From DASQYE01 sp035940775 (GTDB lineage: Bacteria > Acidobacteriota > Blastocatellia > Pyrinomonadales > Pyrinomonadaceae), in the NCBI GenBank assembly GCA_035940775.1, contig DASZEN010000050.1, positions 1 through 64,000 on the forward strand: DNA of 64,000 bases, in the 5' to 3' direction. The notes under the pieces are model-generated. The model made no database searches, was not told where the DNA came from, and was given only the letters and a program-made list of their open reading frames with translations. The translations under genes were made by a program, and so were the position numbers. Of this stretch, positions 33,604 through 41,657 are shown piece by piece (position 1 is the first letter of the stretch; each line of letters begins with the position of its first letter).

Positions 33604-34656
33604 ATGAACGATTCCAATTCCGGCACGGCTCAAACTGTAGTTGAGACGCAGACCTTGACGGCGCGCGAGCAGGTCATCCAAATGGCGGGCGGGCACGTCG
33701 TTTCGCGAGCGATTTACGCCCTGGCCGAACTCCGAATAGCCGACCACTTAAAAGACGGCCCCCGCTCGGCTGAAGAGCTGGCTGGGGCCACAGACACACA
33801 CGCCCCTTCTTTGTACCGTCTGCTGCGGAGCATGGCTGGCTTCGGCTTCTTTGTGGAGGACGTTGACCATCGCTTCTCGCTGACGCCGCTCGGCGAAGCC
33901 CTGCAATCGGATGCTCCGGGCCATACGCGCTCAAGCGTCCGCATGCTGGCGGGGCCGGTCGCGTGGCGTGCCTGGGGGGAATTTCTACACTCGGTCAAAA
34001 CGGGCGAAGCCGCCATGCAGAAAGCATTCGGACAGTCGCTTTTCGATTACCTGAGCGCGGCCCCGGAACAAGCGTCTCTCTTCAACGAAACAATGATCGG
34101 GTTCCACGGTGCTGAGCCTATGGCCGTAGCGGCGGCCTACGACTTCTCAGGGATAGGGACGCTCGTGGATGTGGGCGGCGGCACGGGAAACCTGCTCACC
34201 ACGATTCTGCTGGCGAATCCTGAGCTTAAAGGTGTGCTATACGACCTGCCACACGTCGCGTCGGAAGCTCGCCGTCAGATTGAGGCGAAAGGACTCTCGG
34301 AGCGGTGTGAGGTTATTGAGGGCAGCTTCTTCGAGTCTGTGCCCGAGGGCGGAGACGCCTACATGCTGTCGCACATCATTCACGATTGGGACGAAGCGAG
34401 ATGCCTGAAAATTCTTGAGAACTGTCGGCGTGCCGTGCCCGGCAGAGGATGGCTTCTCCTGGTCGAGATGGTCATCCCCGGAGGAAACGACTTTCATCCG
34501 GGTAAGTTTCTGGATCTGATGATGCTATCGTGGACGGGTGGAAGGGAGCGTACGGAGGAAGAGTACGCCGCGCTGCTTGCAAAGGGCGGTTTTAAATTGA
34601 GGCGTGTAGTGCCGACAGAGTCGCCTGTGAGCCTGGTAGAGGCCGAGCCGGTGTAA
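33604..34656 (+). CDS. Cassette gene: O-methyltransferase (Methyltransf_2 family)
   Basis: 350 residues from the ATG at 33604 (GAGG 6 bases upstream; an in-frame TTG at 33589 is possible). Winged-helix dimer domain at about 20-95 (IADHLKDGPRSAEELAGATD, LYRLLRSMAGFGFF). SAM domain: LVDVGGGTGNLLTTILLANPEL (intact DVGGGTG), LYDLPHVASEA, and AYMLSHIIHDWDEARCLKIL with the HIIHDWD catalytic-base region, then FLDLMMLSWTGGRERTEEEY. Full-length enzyme, likely active on a small phenolic or polyketide-type acceptor. Related to the one at 31112. Confidence 0.9.
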   Translation: MNDSNSGTAQTVVETQTLTAREQVIQMAGGHVVSRAIYALAELRIADHLKDGPRSAEELAGATDTHAPSLYRLLRSMAGFGFFVEDVDHRFSLTPLGEALQSDAPGHTRSSVRMLAGPVAWRAWGEFLHSVKTGEAAMQKAFGQSLFDYLSAAPEQASLFNETMIGFHGAEPMAVAAAYDFSGIGTLVDVGGGTGNLLTTILLANPELKGVLYDLPHVASEARRQIEAKGLSERCEVIEGSFFESVPEGGDAYMLSHIIHDWDEARCLKILENCRRAVPGRGWLLLVEMVIPGGNDFHPGKFLDLMMLSWTGGRERTEEEYAALLAKGGFKLRRVVPTESPVSLVEAEPV

Positions 34657-34691
34657 TACGAGCCTTTTCGTGGCAGAGGCCGAGCATAAAA

Positions 34692-34791
34692 ACCTGCCCG
34701 GCCCCCTCGATGGCATTTCTCTCATCTTCGTGTGGCAGATTCTCGCCTGCGTGTTGCGCGACGCGCGGCCCGTTCGATTCGGGCGTCAGGT
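34692..34791 (+). repeat. attC site 25 (left-arm deletion)
   Basis: The left end reads ACCTGCCCGGCCCCCTCGATGGC: the ACAACTCATTGAA part of the arm is missing. The right end is intact: GGCCCGTTCGATTCGGGC plus R' GTCAGGT at 34785. Confidence 0.68.
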
Positions 34792-34818
34792 TCTCTTCCG
34801 CTTATGGGGATATGAGCG

Positions 34819-35022
34819 ATGCTGAATATTGTTGCCGCGATATTGGGCCTGTTGGCCCTGCTCGTCCTCTTTGCCATCGTCTACACGTATCCGTCCTGGT
34901 CTAGCGGGGCGAGCGTCGTATTTCCTGGCCTGGGGTTGATCGTGAGTTCCCGGCTCCTGCTCATCCTGCTGGTGGTCATTGAGCTTGGATTGATAGGAGC
35001 TTTAGTATTACTGCTCAAGTAG
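34819..35022 (+). CDS. Cassette gene: small two-span membrane protein
   Basis: 67 residues, almost all hydrophobic. Two transmembrane helices at about 3-22 and 44-65 are separated by a short polar loop (YPSWSSGASVVFPG). There is no charged domain. It starts 27 bp after attC 25 with an ATG at 34819 but no strong ribosome site. Such mini-membrane proteins could be toxins, chaperones or leaders; nothing in sequence or neighbours decides. Confidence 0.5.
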   Translation: MLNIVAAILGLLALLVLFAIVYTYPSWSSGASVVFPGLGLIVSSRLLLILLVVIELGLIGALVLLLK

Positions 35023-35124
35023 CCCGGTACGGTTTCGAGTCGCAATCGAGCGCCATGTTCATAGCAGTACCATGACCGGCCCATCCGTATCCCTGAAAAG
35101 GCGTCGTCTACATTTCAAAGCGAT

Positions 35125-35227
35125 CTCGGATGACTCGTCCGGCCCGATAGCGATTCTTTCATCTTTGTCTTCACCGATTTGGTAGAATGCGGCGCGCGCG
35201 CGTGGCTGTTTCATTCGGGCGGCGGGC
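35125..35227 (+). repeat. attC site 26 (decayed)
   Basis: The left arm CTCGGAT-GACTCGTCCGGCC lacks the TTGAAC part; the inner CGATAGCGATTCTTTCATC box is intact; the right end is GGCTGTTTCATTCGGGC plus R' GGCGGGC at 35221. Confidence 0.65.
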
Positions 35228-35239
35228 GCTTAGGCGATT

Positions 35240-35959
35240 ATGTTAAAGAAAACTCTATTGAGCTGGAGCAGCGGGAAAGACAGCGCCTGGGCACTGAATA
35301 TGTTACGCCGTCAGGCTGACATAGAAGTGGTCGGGCTTCTCACCACAGTCAACGAGTGTTACCGGCGCATCGCTATTCATGCCGTGCGATTGGAACTGCT
35401 GTTAAGCCAGGCAGAGGCCGTCGGTCTCCCCCTGCACATAGTCAACCTTCCTTCACCATGCAGCAATCTTCAATATGAAGCGGCCATGCATAAAGCTATC
35501 GAAAAGGCCCGGCTGGAGAGGGTCGAATGTATAGCCTTTGGCGATCTCTTTCTTCAGGATATCAGAGAATACCGGGAGTCGATGCTGGCGGGCACGGGCA
35601 TCACTCCCTTATTTCCTTTGTGGAATATACCGACGGATCGATTGGCGCACCAGATGATTGCGGGCGGATTGCGTGCCAGATTGAGTTGTATCGATCCTCG
35701 ACAGTTGCCAGCAAGTTTTGCCGGACGTGAATTTGATGAGAGCTTTATCTCTGAACTTCCTGTCAGTGTCGATCCCTGCGGGGAACGTGGAGAGTTCCAT
35801 ACGTTTGCCTTCGCCGGGCCCATGTTCAATCGACCCGTGGATGTTCAGGTGGGCGATATAGTAGAGCGCGAGGGTTTCATCTATGCCGATATATTGCCCG
35901 TGCCTAACAACTCGTTGAACCCGACCGCGAGGGATGATCCGGGCCGGTCATCTCATTAG
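35240..35959 (+). CDS. Cassette gene: ATP-pyrophosphatase of the diphthine-ammonia ligase (Dph6-like) family
   Basis: 239 residues, 12 bp after attC 26. The PP-loop is clear at the N-terminus: LLSWSSGKDSAWALNMLRR (S-G-K-D-S, about 8-17). CIAFGDLFLQDIREYRESM and PLFPLWNIPTDRLAHQMI are the Dph6/MJ0570 family hallmarks, as is the closing PVSVDPCGERGEFHTFAF motif. In bacteria, which lack diphthamide, these ATP-using ligases act on unknown substrates. The last 19 residues (NNSLNPTAR onward) are encoded by the whole 60-bp attC 27; the TAG stop lies in its R' box. Confidence 0.85.
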   Translation: MLKKTLLSWSSGKDSAWALNMLRRQADIEVVGLLTTVNECYRRIAIHAVRLELLLSQAEAVGLPLHIVNLPSPCSNLQYEAAMHKAIEKARLERVECIAFGDLFLQDIREYRESMLAGTGITPLFPLWNIPTDRLAHQMIAGGLRARLSCIDPRQLPASFAGREFDESFISELPVSVDPCGERGEFHTFAFAGPMFNRPVDVQVGDIVEREGFIYADILPVPNNSLNPTARDDPGRSSH

Positions 35960-35961
35960 GG
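35902..35961 (+). repeat. attC site 27, short (60 bp), wholly inside a gene
   Basis: R'' GCCTAAC at 35902 plus AACTCGTTGAACCCGACCGC; the right end is GGGCCGGTCATCTC plus R' ATTAGGG at 35955. It has the length of a classic aadA-type site rather than the 105-115 bp of its neighbours. The upstream gene is translated through it to the TAG at 35957. Confidence 0.75.
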
Positions 35962-35977
35962 TGAAAACCATATAATC

Positions 35978-36823
35978 ATGGAACAAAACCTTGACTCCAT
36001 AGTTTTTGCTCCACCCTTCCAGTCCGGAGGAGTGAAATCACTCTATGCGCTCTGCGAGTGGCTGAATGAGGTTGGACGCTGCACGATTGCGCCGTTCGAC
36101 GAGCCCAGACTGGCTACATGGTTTGAACACCACTGCGAGCTTTATGACTTTTCTTATTCGCCTGCCGTACTGGTTTATCCGGAGGTTTATCAGCCACGCG
36201 TCGATGGGAAGTATCATATCTGTTTTGTTCTGGGAAAGCGCTCGCTCATCGAACCCCATGCGAATCTGCTGGTTTGCAAGTCACCGGAAATCATGGATTG
36301 GGTCAGGGAGCAGCATCCAAATATATCGAGCGTTCTCGTTTTACCGAGTATCGAGCGCTCGGTCTTTGAATATGATGGCCGTCCCAAAAAAGACGTTATC
36401 TGTTACATGACGAGGCCCCATAAGCATCCGGAAACGGCGCAACTGCTTCGAGACAAATATGGCGATAAGGTGAGGGAGATTGTTAATTTTTCCGAGGCAG
36501 AGGTCGCCGACGCCTTAAAAGGCGCAAAGGTCTTCGTCTGGCGCGGCGATGATAAAGAGGGCTCGCCCCGGCCTCCGAAGGAGGCGCTCGTCGCCGCATG
36601 TACTGTCGTAGGCTTAAAATCCGATCTCAACGAAAGATACCATACCGATTTCGGCATACGGTGCTCGACCGTCGACGAGCTGATCCAACTGGCGGGTGAA
36701 GCCTTAACGTGGCCGATGCCGACGAGCGAACAGCGTTCAGTCGTTCGTGACAGCAAAGAAGAGAAGCAGGATTGGCACACATTATTAGAGCGCCTCAACA
36801 TTGGGAGAGACGGTTTCCCCTGA
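35978..36823 (+). CDS. Cassette gene: possible GT-B-fold glycosyltransferase-like protein
   Basis: 281 residues. It starts 16 bp after attC 27. VFAPPFQSGGVKSLYALCEWLNE is the N-terminal loop and helix typical of GT-B enzymes. DVICYMTRPHKHPETAQLL is a domain linker-like strand. EGSPRPPKEALVAACTVVGLKSDLNERYH resembles the donor-binding E-G-x-x-x-x-x-E-A region, and STVDELIQLAGEAL the usual C-terminal helix. It would transfer a sugar to an unknown acceptor. The fold call is tentative. Confidence 0.6.
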   Translation: MEQNLDSIVFAPPFQSGGVKSLYALCEWLNEVGRCTIAPFDEPRLATWFEHHCELYDFSYSPAVLVYPEVYQPRVDGKYHICFVLGKRSLIEPHANLLVCKSPEIMDWVREQHPNISSVLVLPSIERSVFEYDGRPKKDVICYMTRPHKHPETAQLLRDKYGDKVREIVNFSEAEVADALKGAKVFVWRGDDKEGSPRPPKEALVAACTVVGLKSDLNERYHTDFGIRCSTVDELIQLAGEALTWPMPTSEQRSVVRDSKEEKQDWHTLLERLNIGRDGFP

Positions 36824-36882
36824 TCGCATAGCCGCGAGATGTGGCTTACCTGAGAGAGGCGCGCTGCCCTGGAAAGGTGTCA

Positions 36883-36996
36883 GCATAATGAACTCATTGA
36901 ACGCGGACGCCTCGACGGCTGCCCTTTCAGCATCGCAATTGTTTCACCTTGATTGAATGCTATATGCTCGCGGCGGGTTCACACAGGGCGGCAGGC
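36883..36996 (+). repeat. attC site 28
   Basis: R'' GCATAAT at 36883, then GAACTCATTGAACGCGG; the right end is GGCGGGTTCACACAGGGC plus R' GGCAGGC at 36990. Confidence 0.82.
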
Positions 36997-37031
36997 GTAC
37001 ATGACCATTTTCCAGCCCAGGAGGTTCCACT

Positions 37032-37601
37032 ATGGCCGATGATCGAGATGACAGGCGACGAGAAACGAATGCTTACCTTGATCGCCGTGACGATCAATTG
37101 AGCTTTGAGAAAACACAGCTTGAGAACAATGAGGCCATCCATAAGGCGATCCGTGATAGGAACGATCCGGGAGTATATCTGAAGCTGGGGATAACGCCTC
37201 CCGATTCATCCGACACGGATGATCTGAGCGATTATCAGGAAGAGAATGGTCAGCGGTCTGGCGAAGAAGAGTTTGACGAGCATGCAGAGAAGCTGAGAAT
37301 CGCCTTGCGATATTCGCAAGCTCTTCCATCCCGTCTGACCCGGGCGTGGTGGGGCAGGATTCGGGCGATTGACGTGTACCAGCCATCCAGTGGGTTGGAG
37401 ATACTGGACGAGATATTGCAAGCCTACGCCGTCGCAGTCGAAGAGTTCAAACCCCGGCGTGATATTTTTAATCTGGCCATTTCTGAGACTATGCGATTCG
37501 ATAGGGAGATGCGCGAGATAAAGTTCGAGCTGGACGCGCTGAGGATTCTGCTCAGCCATTTTGAAGCTTACTTGAAGGAAAACCCGCTGAGTCGAGGATA
37601 G
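37032..37601 (+). CDS. Cassette gene: charged cytoplasmic protein of unknown function
   Basis: 189 residues, ATG at 37032 with AGGAGG 9 bases upstream. No signal or membrane segment. It is strongly charged, starting DDRDDRRRETNAYLDRRD, then a helical N-terminal half and an acidic loop (SSDTDDLSDYQEENGQ). After that a helix-rich half contains LTRAWWGRIRAIDVYQPSSG and EMREIKFELDALRILLSHFEAYL. Probably all-alpha with coiled-coil potential, so protein or nucleic-acid binding is possible. No family recognised. Confidence 0.6.
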   Translation: MADDRDDRRRETNAYLDRRDDQLSFEKTQLENNEAIHKAIRDRNDPGVYLKLGITPPDSSDTDDLSDYQEENGQRSGEEEFDEHAEKLRIALRYSQALPSRLTRAWWGRIRAIDVYQPSSGLEILDEILQAYAVAVEEFKPRRDIFNLAISETMRFDREMREIKFELDALRILLSHFEAYLKENPLSRG

Positions 37602-37665
37602 AGCCGCCGACCAACGGAGTCCTGCATGGAATCCATGCTGGTTCCGGCAACCGCCGCAGGACGAT

Positions 37666-37777
37666 GTCCGACAAGTCGCTCGACGCGCTGGCCCGATAGC
37701 GTCCCCTCTCAAGCCCCGTTGTTCCTTTTCGCTCGGAGGCTTTATGCTCGCGGCCGATCAAGCTCGTAGGGTTAGGC
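37666..37777 (+). repeat. attC site 29
   Basis: R'' GTCCGAC at 37666, then AAGTCGCTCGACGCGCTGGC; the right end is GCGGCCGATCAAGCTCGTAGG and R' GTTAGGC at 37771. Confidence 0.75.
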
Positions 37778-37816
37778 CGCCCCCGGAGTCAGCTCCTGAT
37801 ATGATACAGCACAGAG

Positions 37817-38800
37817 ATGAGCGACCCGCGCTGTTATCCACTTATCGATCTTAATCAACGGCAGATAGGGGCAATGCTCGCGCCCATATTGGGCGGGGCC
37901 GAGCCTCTTGAGGTCGTGCGTGTTGAGGGCGGGCTCGTTAATACCATCTACCGTGTCACGATTGATGGTGAAGAGGCCGCGTACGCCCTTCGCGTGTACG
38001 CAGCCGGTCGCCCCGCCTTTGAGATTGAGCGCCGACTCCTCTCAAACTTAAGAACAGGTCTTCCCGTTCCCGAGGTGATCTTCGCTGATGCAAGCGGCCT
38101 GCGTTGTGCGTATCCTTATCTGGTGTACCGATGGCTCAAAGGAATCACGCTCAACGAGGCCCGCAAGCAACTTGCGCCGAAGTTGTTCCTCACGCTCGCT
38201 GAGCCGCTCGGCCGGTTGCTCGCGCGCATTGGCAGCGTTTCGTTTCCCGATGATCTCTTTGGCGAATGGCACTGCGGACGCTCCACAATCATAGGAGTCG
38301 CCGCTCGGCTCGCGCAAGCGGAAGCGCAATTGTGCACCGACCCGGCACGTCGACGGCTCGGCGATGCGCTGGCCGATAGACTGCGCGACCACCTGGCCAC
38401 GAATGCGCCCCTTGTGCGCGCCCTCGATCAGCCCTGCGGGCTTGTTCACGGCGATTTCGGGGGTCGAAACATACTTGTGAAAGCCGACGCCGGTGGCGAG
38501 TGGTCGATAAGCGGCGTGTTGGATTGGGAGTCGGCGGCCGCCGGTTCGGCGTTGTGGGACGTGGGCAGCCTGTTCCGATACCCCGGGCGGTATTCTACTG
38601 AGTTCCGGGGGCTTTTCGCGCACGGCTACCACGCGGCGGGCGGAGCGTTGTCTCATGATTGGTGTTGGACTTCGAGGCTGCTCGATGCGACGCAATTGGT
38701 GGCGACGTTGAGCGAGGAACAGGAGCTTCCGAGCGTCTATGCGGAATGTCGCGAGTTGATAGAGTCAGTAGTCTGCGGGAATGAACAAGCGGCAGCCTGA
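37817..38800 (+). CDS. Cassette gene: aminoglycoside phosphotransferase (APH)-family kinase
   Basis: 327 residues. Kinase-like fold: N-lobe VEGGLVNTIYRVTIDGEEAAYALRVYA; catalytic loop GLVHGDFGGRNILVKA (HGDFxxxN: Asp and Asn present); metal motif VLDWESAAAGSALWDVGSLFRYP (DWE). These ATP- or GTP-dependent kinases phosphorylate hydroxyls of small molecules, including aminoglycosides and macrolides, homoserine or choline. Substrate cannot be assigned. Integron cassettes often carry resistance genes, but in a chromosomal array a metabolic or detoxifying role is as likely. Confidence 0.85.
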   Translation: MSDPRCYPLIDLNQRQIGAMLAPILGGAEPLEVVRVEGGLVNTIYRVTIDGEEAAYALRVYAAGRPAFEIERRLLSNLRTGLPVPEVIFADASGLRCAYPYLVYRWLKGITLNEARKQLAPKLFLTLAEPLGRLLARIGSVSFPDDLFGEWHCGRSTIIGVAARLAQAEAQLCTDPARRRLGDALADRLRDHLATNAPLVRALDQPCGLVHGDFGGRNILVKADAGGEWSISGVLDWESAAAGSALWDVGSLFRYPGRYSTEFRGLFAHGYHAAGGALSHDWCWTSRLLDATQLVATLSEEQELPSVYAECRELIESVVCGNEQAAA

Positions 38801-38920
38801 CAGCGCGCGTTCGTGCCGACCGCCAATCAGGCATCTGTCCGGATCGTTAGCTTGCCGCTCCCGCTGTTTTGTGCGCGCGGCGGCCGAGGGGCGCAAGGCG
38901 CGTCGCCGCTTCGCATGATC
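38795..38920 (+). repeat. Possible decayed attC between APH and beta-lactamase-family genes
   Basis: GCCTGAC at 38795 followed by a GTGCCGACCGCC arm resembles R''-L'', but no right half with an R' box is convincing in the 150 bp before the next gene. Confidence 0.25.
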
Positions 38921-38947
38921 TACGACGCCAACCAGGAGGGAAGACTT

Positions 38948-40549
38948 ATGTCTGATGACAAAGAGGTTGACAGCAAAAAAGGTATTACGAGAAGAGATTT
39001 TCTCTATGGCGCGGCCTCGGTGGCAGGCGCGAGCATTCCTGTATTGGAATCGAATATAAGGGCCCAACAGCAGCAGGCCGACGAACGAGGAGAGGTCAGA
39101 CCGCCCGCAGAGTTCAAGGCAGTCCGCGACTTCATCGAAGAAAAGATTCGTACAGGTATCGTCCCGTCTCTGGTCATCATGGTGGTCAGGGACAATCAAA
39201 CGATCTGGGCCGAAGCCTTCGGTTATGCCGACCTGGAGAAAAAGCGGGAAGCCACACTTAACAGCATCTATAAGATCGCTTCCGTTTCCAAGCCGATCAC
39301 CGTCACAGGACTGATGACGCTCGTCGACCGGGGTCTGGTCAACCTGGACAGACCGGCCAACGATTACTTACCCGACGCCGGGCTACGCTCCTACGTGGGC
39401 CCGGCAAGCGGGATGACCTTGAGACGGCTGGCGAACCACACCTCCGGGCTGCCCATACACGAGAACCTGTTCTACGACGGAGCCCAACCTCTCTCGCCGG
39501 GCGAGACAATTCGCCGCTACGGCTTCGCCGCCTGGGAACCGGGAACCCATTTTCAGTATAGCAACCTGGGCACGGCGATCCTCGGCTTCATCACCGAGTC
39601 CGTCTCGAAAACGCCCTGGGCGCGCTACCTGAAGCGCACGCTCTTCGACCCGCTCGGTATGCGGCGCACCTTCGCCGAGCTTCCACCCGGCCATGAAAAA
39701 GAGGCCGCAGGCAGGTATGGCCCCGAGCTTACAATCCAGTACGATTATGACTTGGCCGGACGCTTCGTGCGGACGGGGCCTCACGCCACCGATCATCCGG
39801 GCGGCTCGTCCATGTGGAGCAGCGCGCGCGATCTGGTGCGTTTCGCACAGATGCATATAAACGGCGGCGTGCTCGACGGGGTGCGCATTCTCAATGCTGA
39901 GTCGGTGCGCGCCATGCAGGATTTCACTGTGGATGATGATAACGAGCCGGGCAGGAAGTATGGCGTCGGATGGTGGAGTGACTTCTCGCTCGGGCAGCGC
40001 AATTTCGGGCATAGCGGCGGCGGCCCCGGCATGGGTGTAATGCTGTCCGCCTACCCGGACGACAAAGTGGTGACGGTCGTCCTCACCAACTATTTTGGCG
40101 CGATGGCTCCGGAGGTGGCAAAACGCCTCGCCCGCGTACTTTTGCCGAACCCGCAAGGAACCGTGAGCATGTCCGAACAGCAAACCAAACAGCAACCCAA
40201 CGCCCCCGCGCCCCCTGCGACGCCCATGACACCGACGGGGACGTGGCGAGGTAAGCTCCTATACCCGGAGGGCGACATCCCGCTACGCCTGGTCATAGGC
40301 GAGAACGGTACTGCTGAAGTCGGTTTTGGTAGAAGCCCGTTGGTGAAAATGAATGAAGTAACGCTGGGGAAGAACAGCTTTAACGGCAGCACGGAAGGGG
40401 TTCTCATCAGACGCCCCGGTTTTCACGGAGTTTCAGTCCTTGAGTTCCAGTTGCGGCGAGAAGGCAACCGTTTGGTCGGGGTCTGTGACACTTACGCGAA
40501 GGGCTATTTTGAGCTGGCTCATTGGGTGGAGTTGGACAAACAATCTTAA
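38948..40549 (+). CDS. Cassette gene: Tat-exported serine hydrolase of the beta-lactamase/class C PBP family
   Basis: 533 residues from the ATG at 38948 (AGGAGGG upstream). A twin-arginine signal ITRRDFLYGAASVAGA exports the folded protein. The serine hydrolase domain (about 60-390) has IASVSKPITVTGLM (S-x-x-K), FQYSNLGTAILG (Tyr-x-Asn) and NFGHSGGGPGMGVM (His-Ser-Gly). A C-terminal beta domain of about 110 residues follows (PTGTWRGKLLYPEGDIPLRL), as in esterase or D-amino-acid peptidase relatives. Its substrate may be a peptide, ester or lactam; resistance is not shown. Confidence 0.86.
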   Translation: MSDDKEVDSKKGITRRDFLYGAASVAGASIPVLESNIRAQQQQADERGEVRPPAEFKAVRDFIEEKIRTGIVPSLVIMVVRDNQTIWAEAFGYADLEKKREATLNSIYKIASVSKPITVTGLMTLVDRGLVNLDRPANDYLPDAGLRSYVGPASGMTLRRLANHTSGLPIHENLFYDGAQPLSPGETIRRYGFAAWEPGTHFQYSNLGTAILGFITESVSKTPWARYLKRTLFDPLGMRRTFAELPPGHEKEAAGRYGPELTIQYDYDLAGRFVRTGPHATDHPGGSSMWSSARDLVRFAQMHINGGVLDGVRILNAESVRAMQDFTVDDDNEPGRKYGVGWWSDFSLGQRNFGHSGGGPGMGVMLSAYPDDKVVTVVLTNYFGAMAPEVAKRLARVLLPNPQGTVSMSEQQTKQQPNAPAPPATPMTPTGTWRGKLLYPEGDIPLRLVIGENGTAEVGFGRSPLVKMNEVTLGKNSFNGSTEGVLIRRPGFHGVSVLEFQLRREGNRLVGVCDTYAKGYFELAHWVELDKQS

Positions 40550-40568
40550 GAGCGTAGCTGAAAGCCAC

Positions 40569-40681
40569 GCCCGACAACTCGTTCGACCCGACCGCGCGAT
40601 GGCTTTCCCTTTATGCTTCCGCTCATGCGAGGTTGTTGTTGAAAGCTCTGCGCGGGCGGCGAGCTGATTCCCGACTCAGGC
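40569..40681 (+). repeat. attC site 31
   Basis: R'' GCCCGAC at 40569 plus AACTCGTTCGACCCGACC; the right end is GGCGGCGAGCTGATTCCCGA plus R' CTCAGGC at 40675. The minus-strand gene after it ends inside its R' box. Confidence 0.87.
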
Positions 40682-40858
40682 GCTTTTCTTTTCAGCCTTT
40701 GGTGAACCGCTTACGACTCGGCCTGATTTAATAAACTTTCGCCGCTCTCGAAGCTTGAAAACCATCTCTATCTTTTCCTCAAATGGAAGCGCGGCCAGAG
40801 AGCGTCTGTGCTTCTCTTTCTTCTCGATGACTTTACTAATGTCAGGATACTTTTTCAT
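40676..40858 (-). CDS. Small basic protein partnered with a nucleotidyltransferase (possible toxin-antitoxin member)
   Basis: 60 residues from the ATG at 40858, which overlaps the upstream nucleotidyltransferase stop by ATGA. Very charged and helical: MKKYPDISKVIEKKEKHRR, then LAALPFEEKIEMVFKLRERRKFIKSG. Short proteins of this layout are often encoded beside nucleotidyltransferases in gene pairs. Coupled translation argues for a functional pair. It runs opposite to the attC sites. Role in a toxin-antitoxin pair is inferred. Confidence 0.6.
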   Translation of the reverse strand: MKKYPDISKVIEKKEKHRRSLAALPFEEKIEMVFKLRERRKFIKSGRVVSGSPKAEKKSA

Positions 40859-41364
40859 GGCTTGAATCTGTACTCGTTGTCTTTCCATTTCTCCATTAAG
40901 CCGTGCCGCTTTAAAACAGCATGAAGTTGCCGCATTTTGATCGCGCCCTGCTCTAAAAACATGCTGATCCGCAAGTAATCTTTGGGGCGTCCGGTATCAA
41001 GCATTATAGCGACTAAATACTCCGGACGCATGATGCGTGTAGTCACCTGCGAGTATTTTATTGTTTGCGACTTCTCTACTGCTTCCTCTGTGAGCTGGTT
41101 AAAGACCGGCAGGAATTGAACAGGGATTCCATCGATGTAAATCAACTCGCCTTTCGCCCCGTAACCCTGCTCAGTCAAGTATTCGTAAATGGGAGCCAAG
41201 ATCGTTAAATCGTTGGCAGTAGCATTTACCTGAACAAAAACATCAAGGTCTGCCGTATCGAAGGGCTCAAGATAATAGATGGCAGCGACAGCGCCTCCGA
41301 TGGCGTATTCTCCAATCACCCCGTCTTTGACCATTCGATTTATAACCTTGAGGGTTTCTCTCAT
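40855..41364 (-). CDS. Nucleotidyltransferase-fold protein (AbiEii/MNT-like)
   Basis: 169 residues. The nucleotidyltransferase core is GEYAIGGAVAAIYYLEPFDTADLDVFVQV: the GG (about 24-25) and the D-x-D pair (DLDVF, about 39-41) fit the catalytic frame. GELIYIDGIPVQFLPVFNQL provides the third acidic place. It ends with RPKDYLRISMFLEQGAIKMRQLHAVLKRHGL, the C-terminal helical part seen in AbiEii-type toxins. It would transfer NMP to RNA or protein. It overlaps the small gene at 40676 by 4 bp and lies backwards within its cassette. Confidence 0.75.
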   Translation of the reverse strand: MRETLKVINRMVKDGVIGEYAIGGAVAAIYYLEPFDTADLDVFVQVNATANDLTILAPIYEYLTEQGYGAKGELIYIDGIPVQFLPVFNQLTEEAVEKSQTIKYSQVTTRIMRPEYLVAIMLDTGRPKDYLRISMFLEQGAIKMRQLHAVLKRHGLMEKWKDNEYRFKP

Positions 41365-41403
41365 AGTAGCTCACTAATATTTTATCTTATTCCCGGACGC
41401 CAC

Positions 41404-41514
41404 GCCTGACAACTCCTTCGACCCGACCGCGCGGTGGCTCTCCCTTCACGCTCTTGTAATTCGTCGTCCGCTCTGGTGCTGCGCGCCCGGCGCAGGTTAA
41501 TCCTGGTGTTGGAG
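41404..41514 (+). repeat. attC site 32
   Basis: R'' GCCTGAC at 41404 plus AACTCCTTCGACCCGACC; the right end is CGGCGCAGGTTAATCCTGGT plus R' GTTGGAG at 41508. Confidence 0.87.
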
Positions 41515-41657
41515 GTCTCCTTTGCAGTCTATCATTGGGACTCATTCGGTAATTTCATGTATGAAATTACATCTTGCCCTTGCAACGCCCCTTGTGATAT
41601 AAGCCTGCGACGGTGGCCCGAATCACGGAATGAAATCCTTGTAAGGAGTTGACGAAT

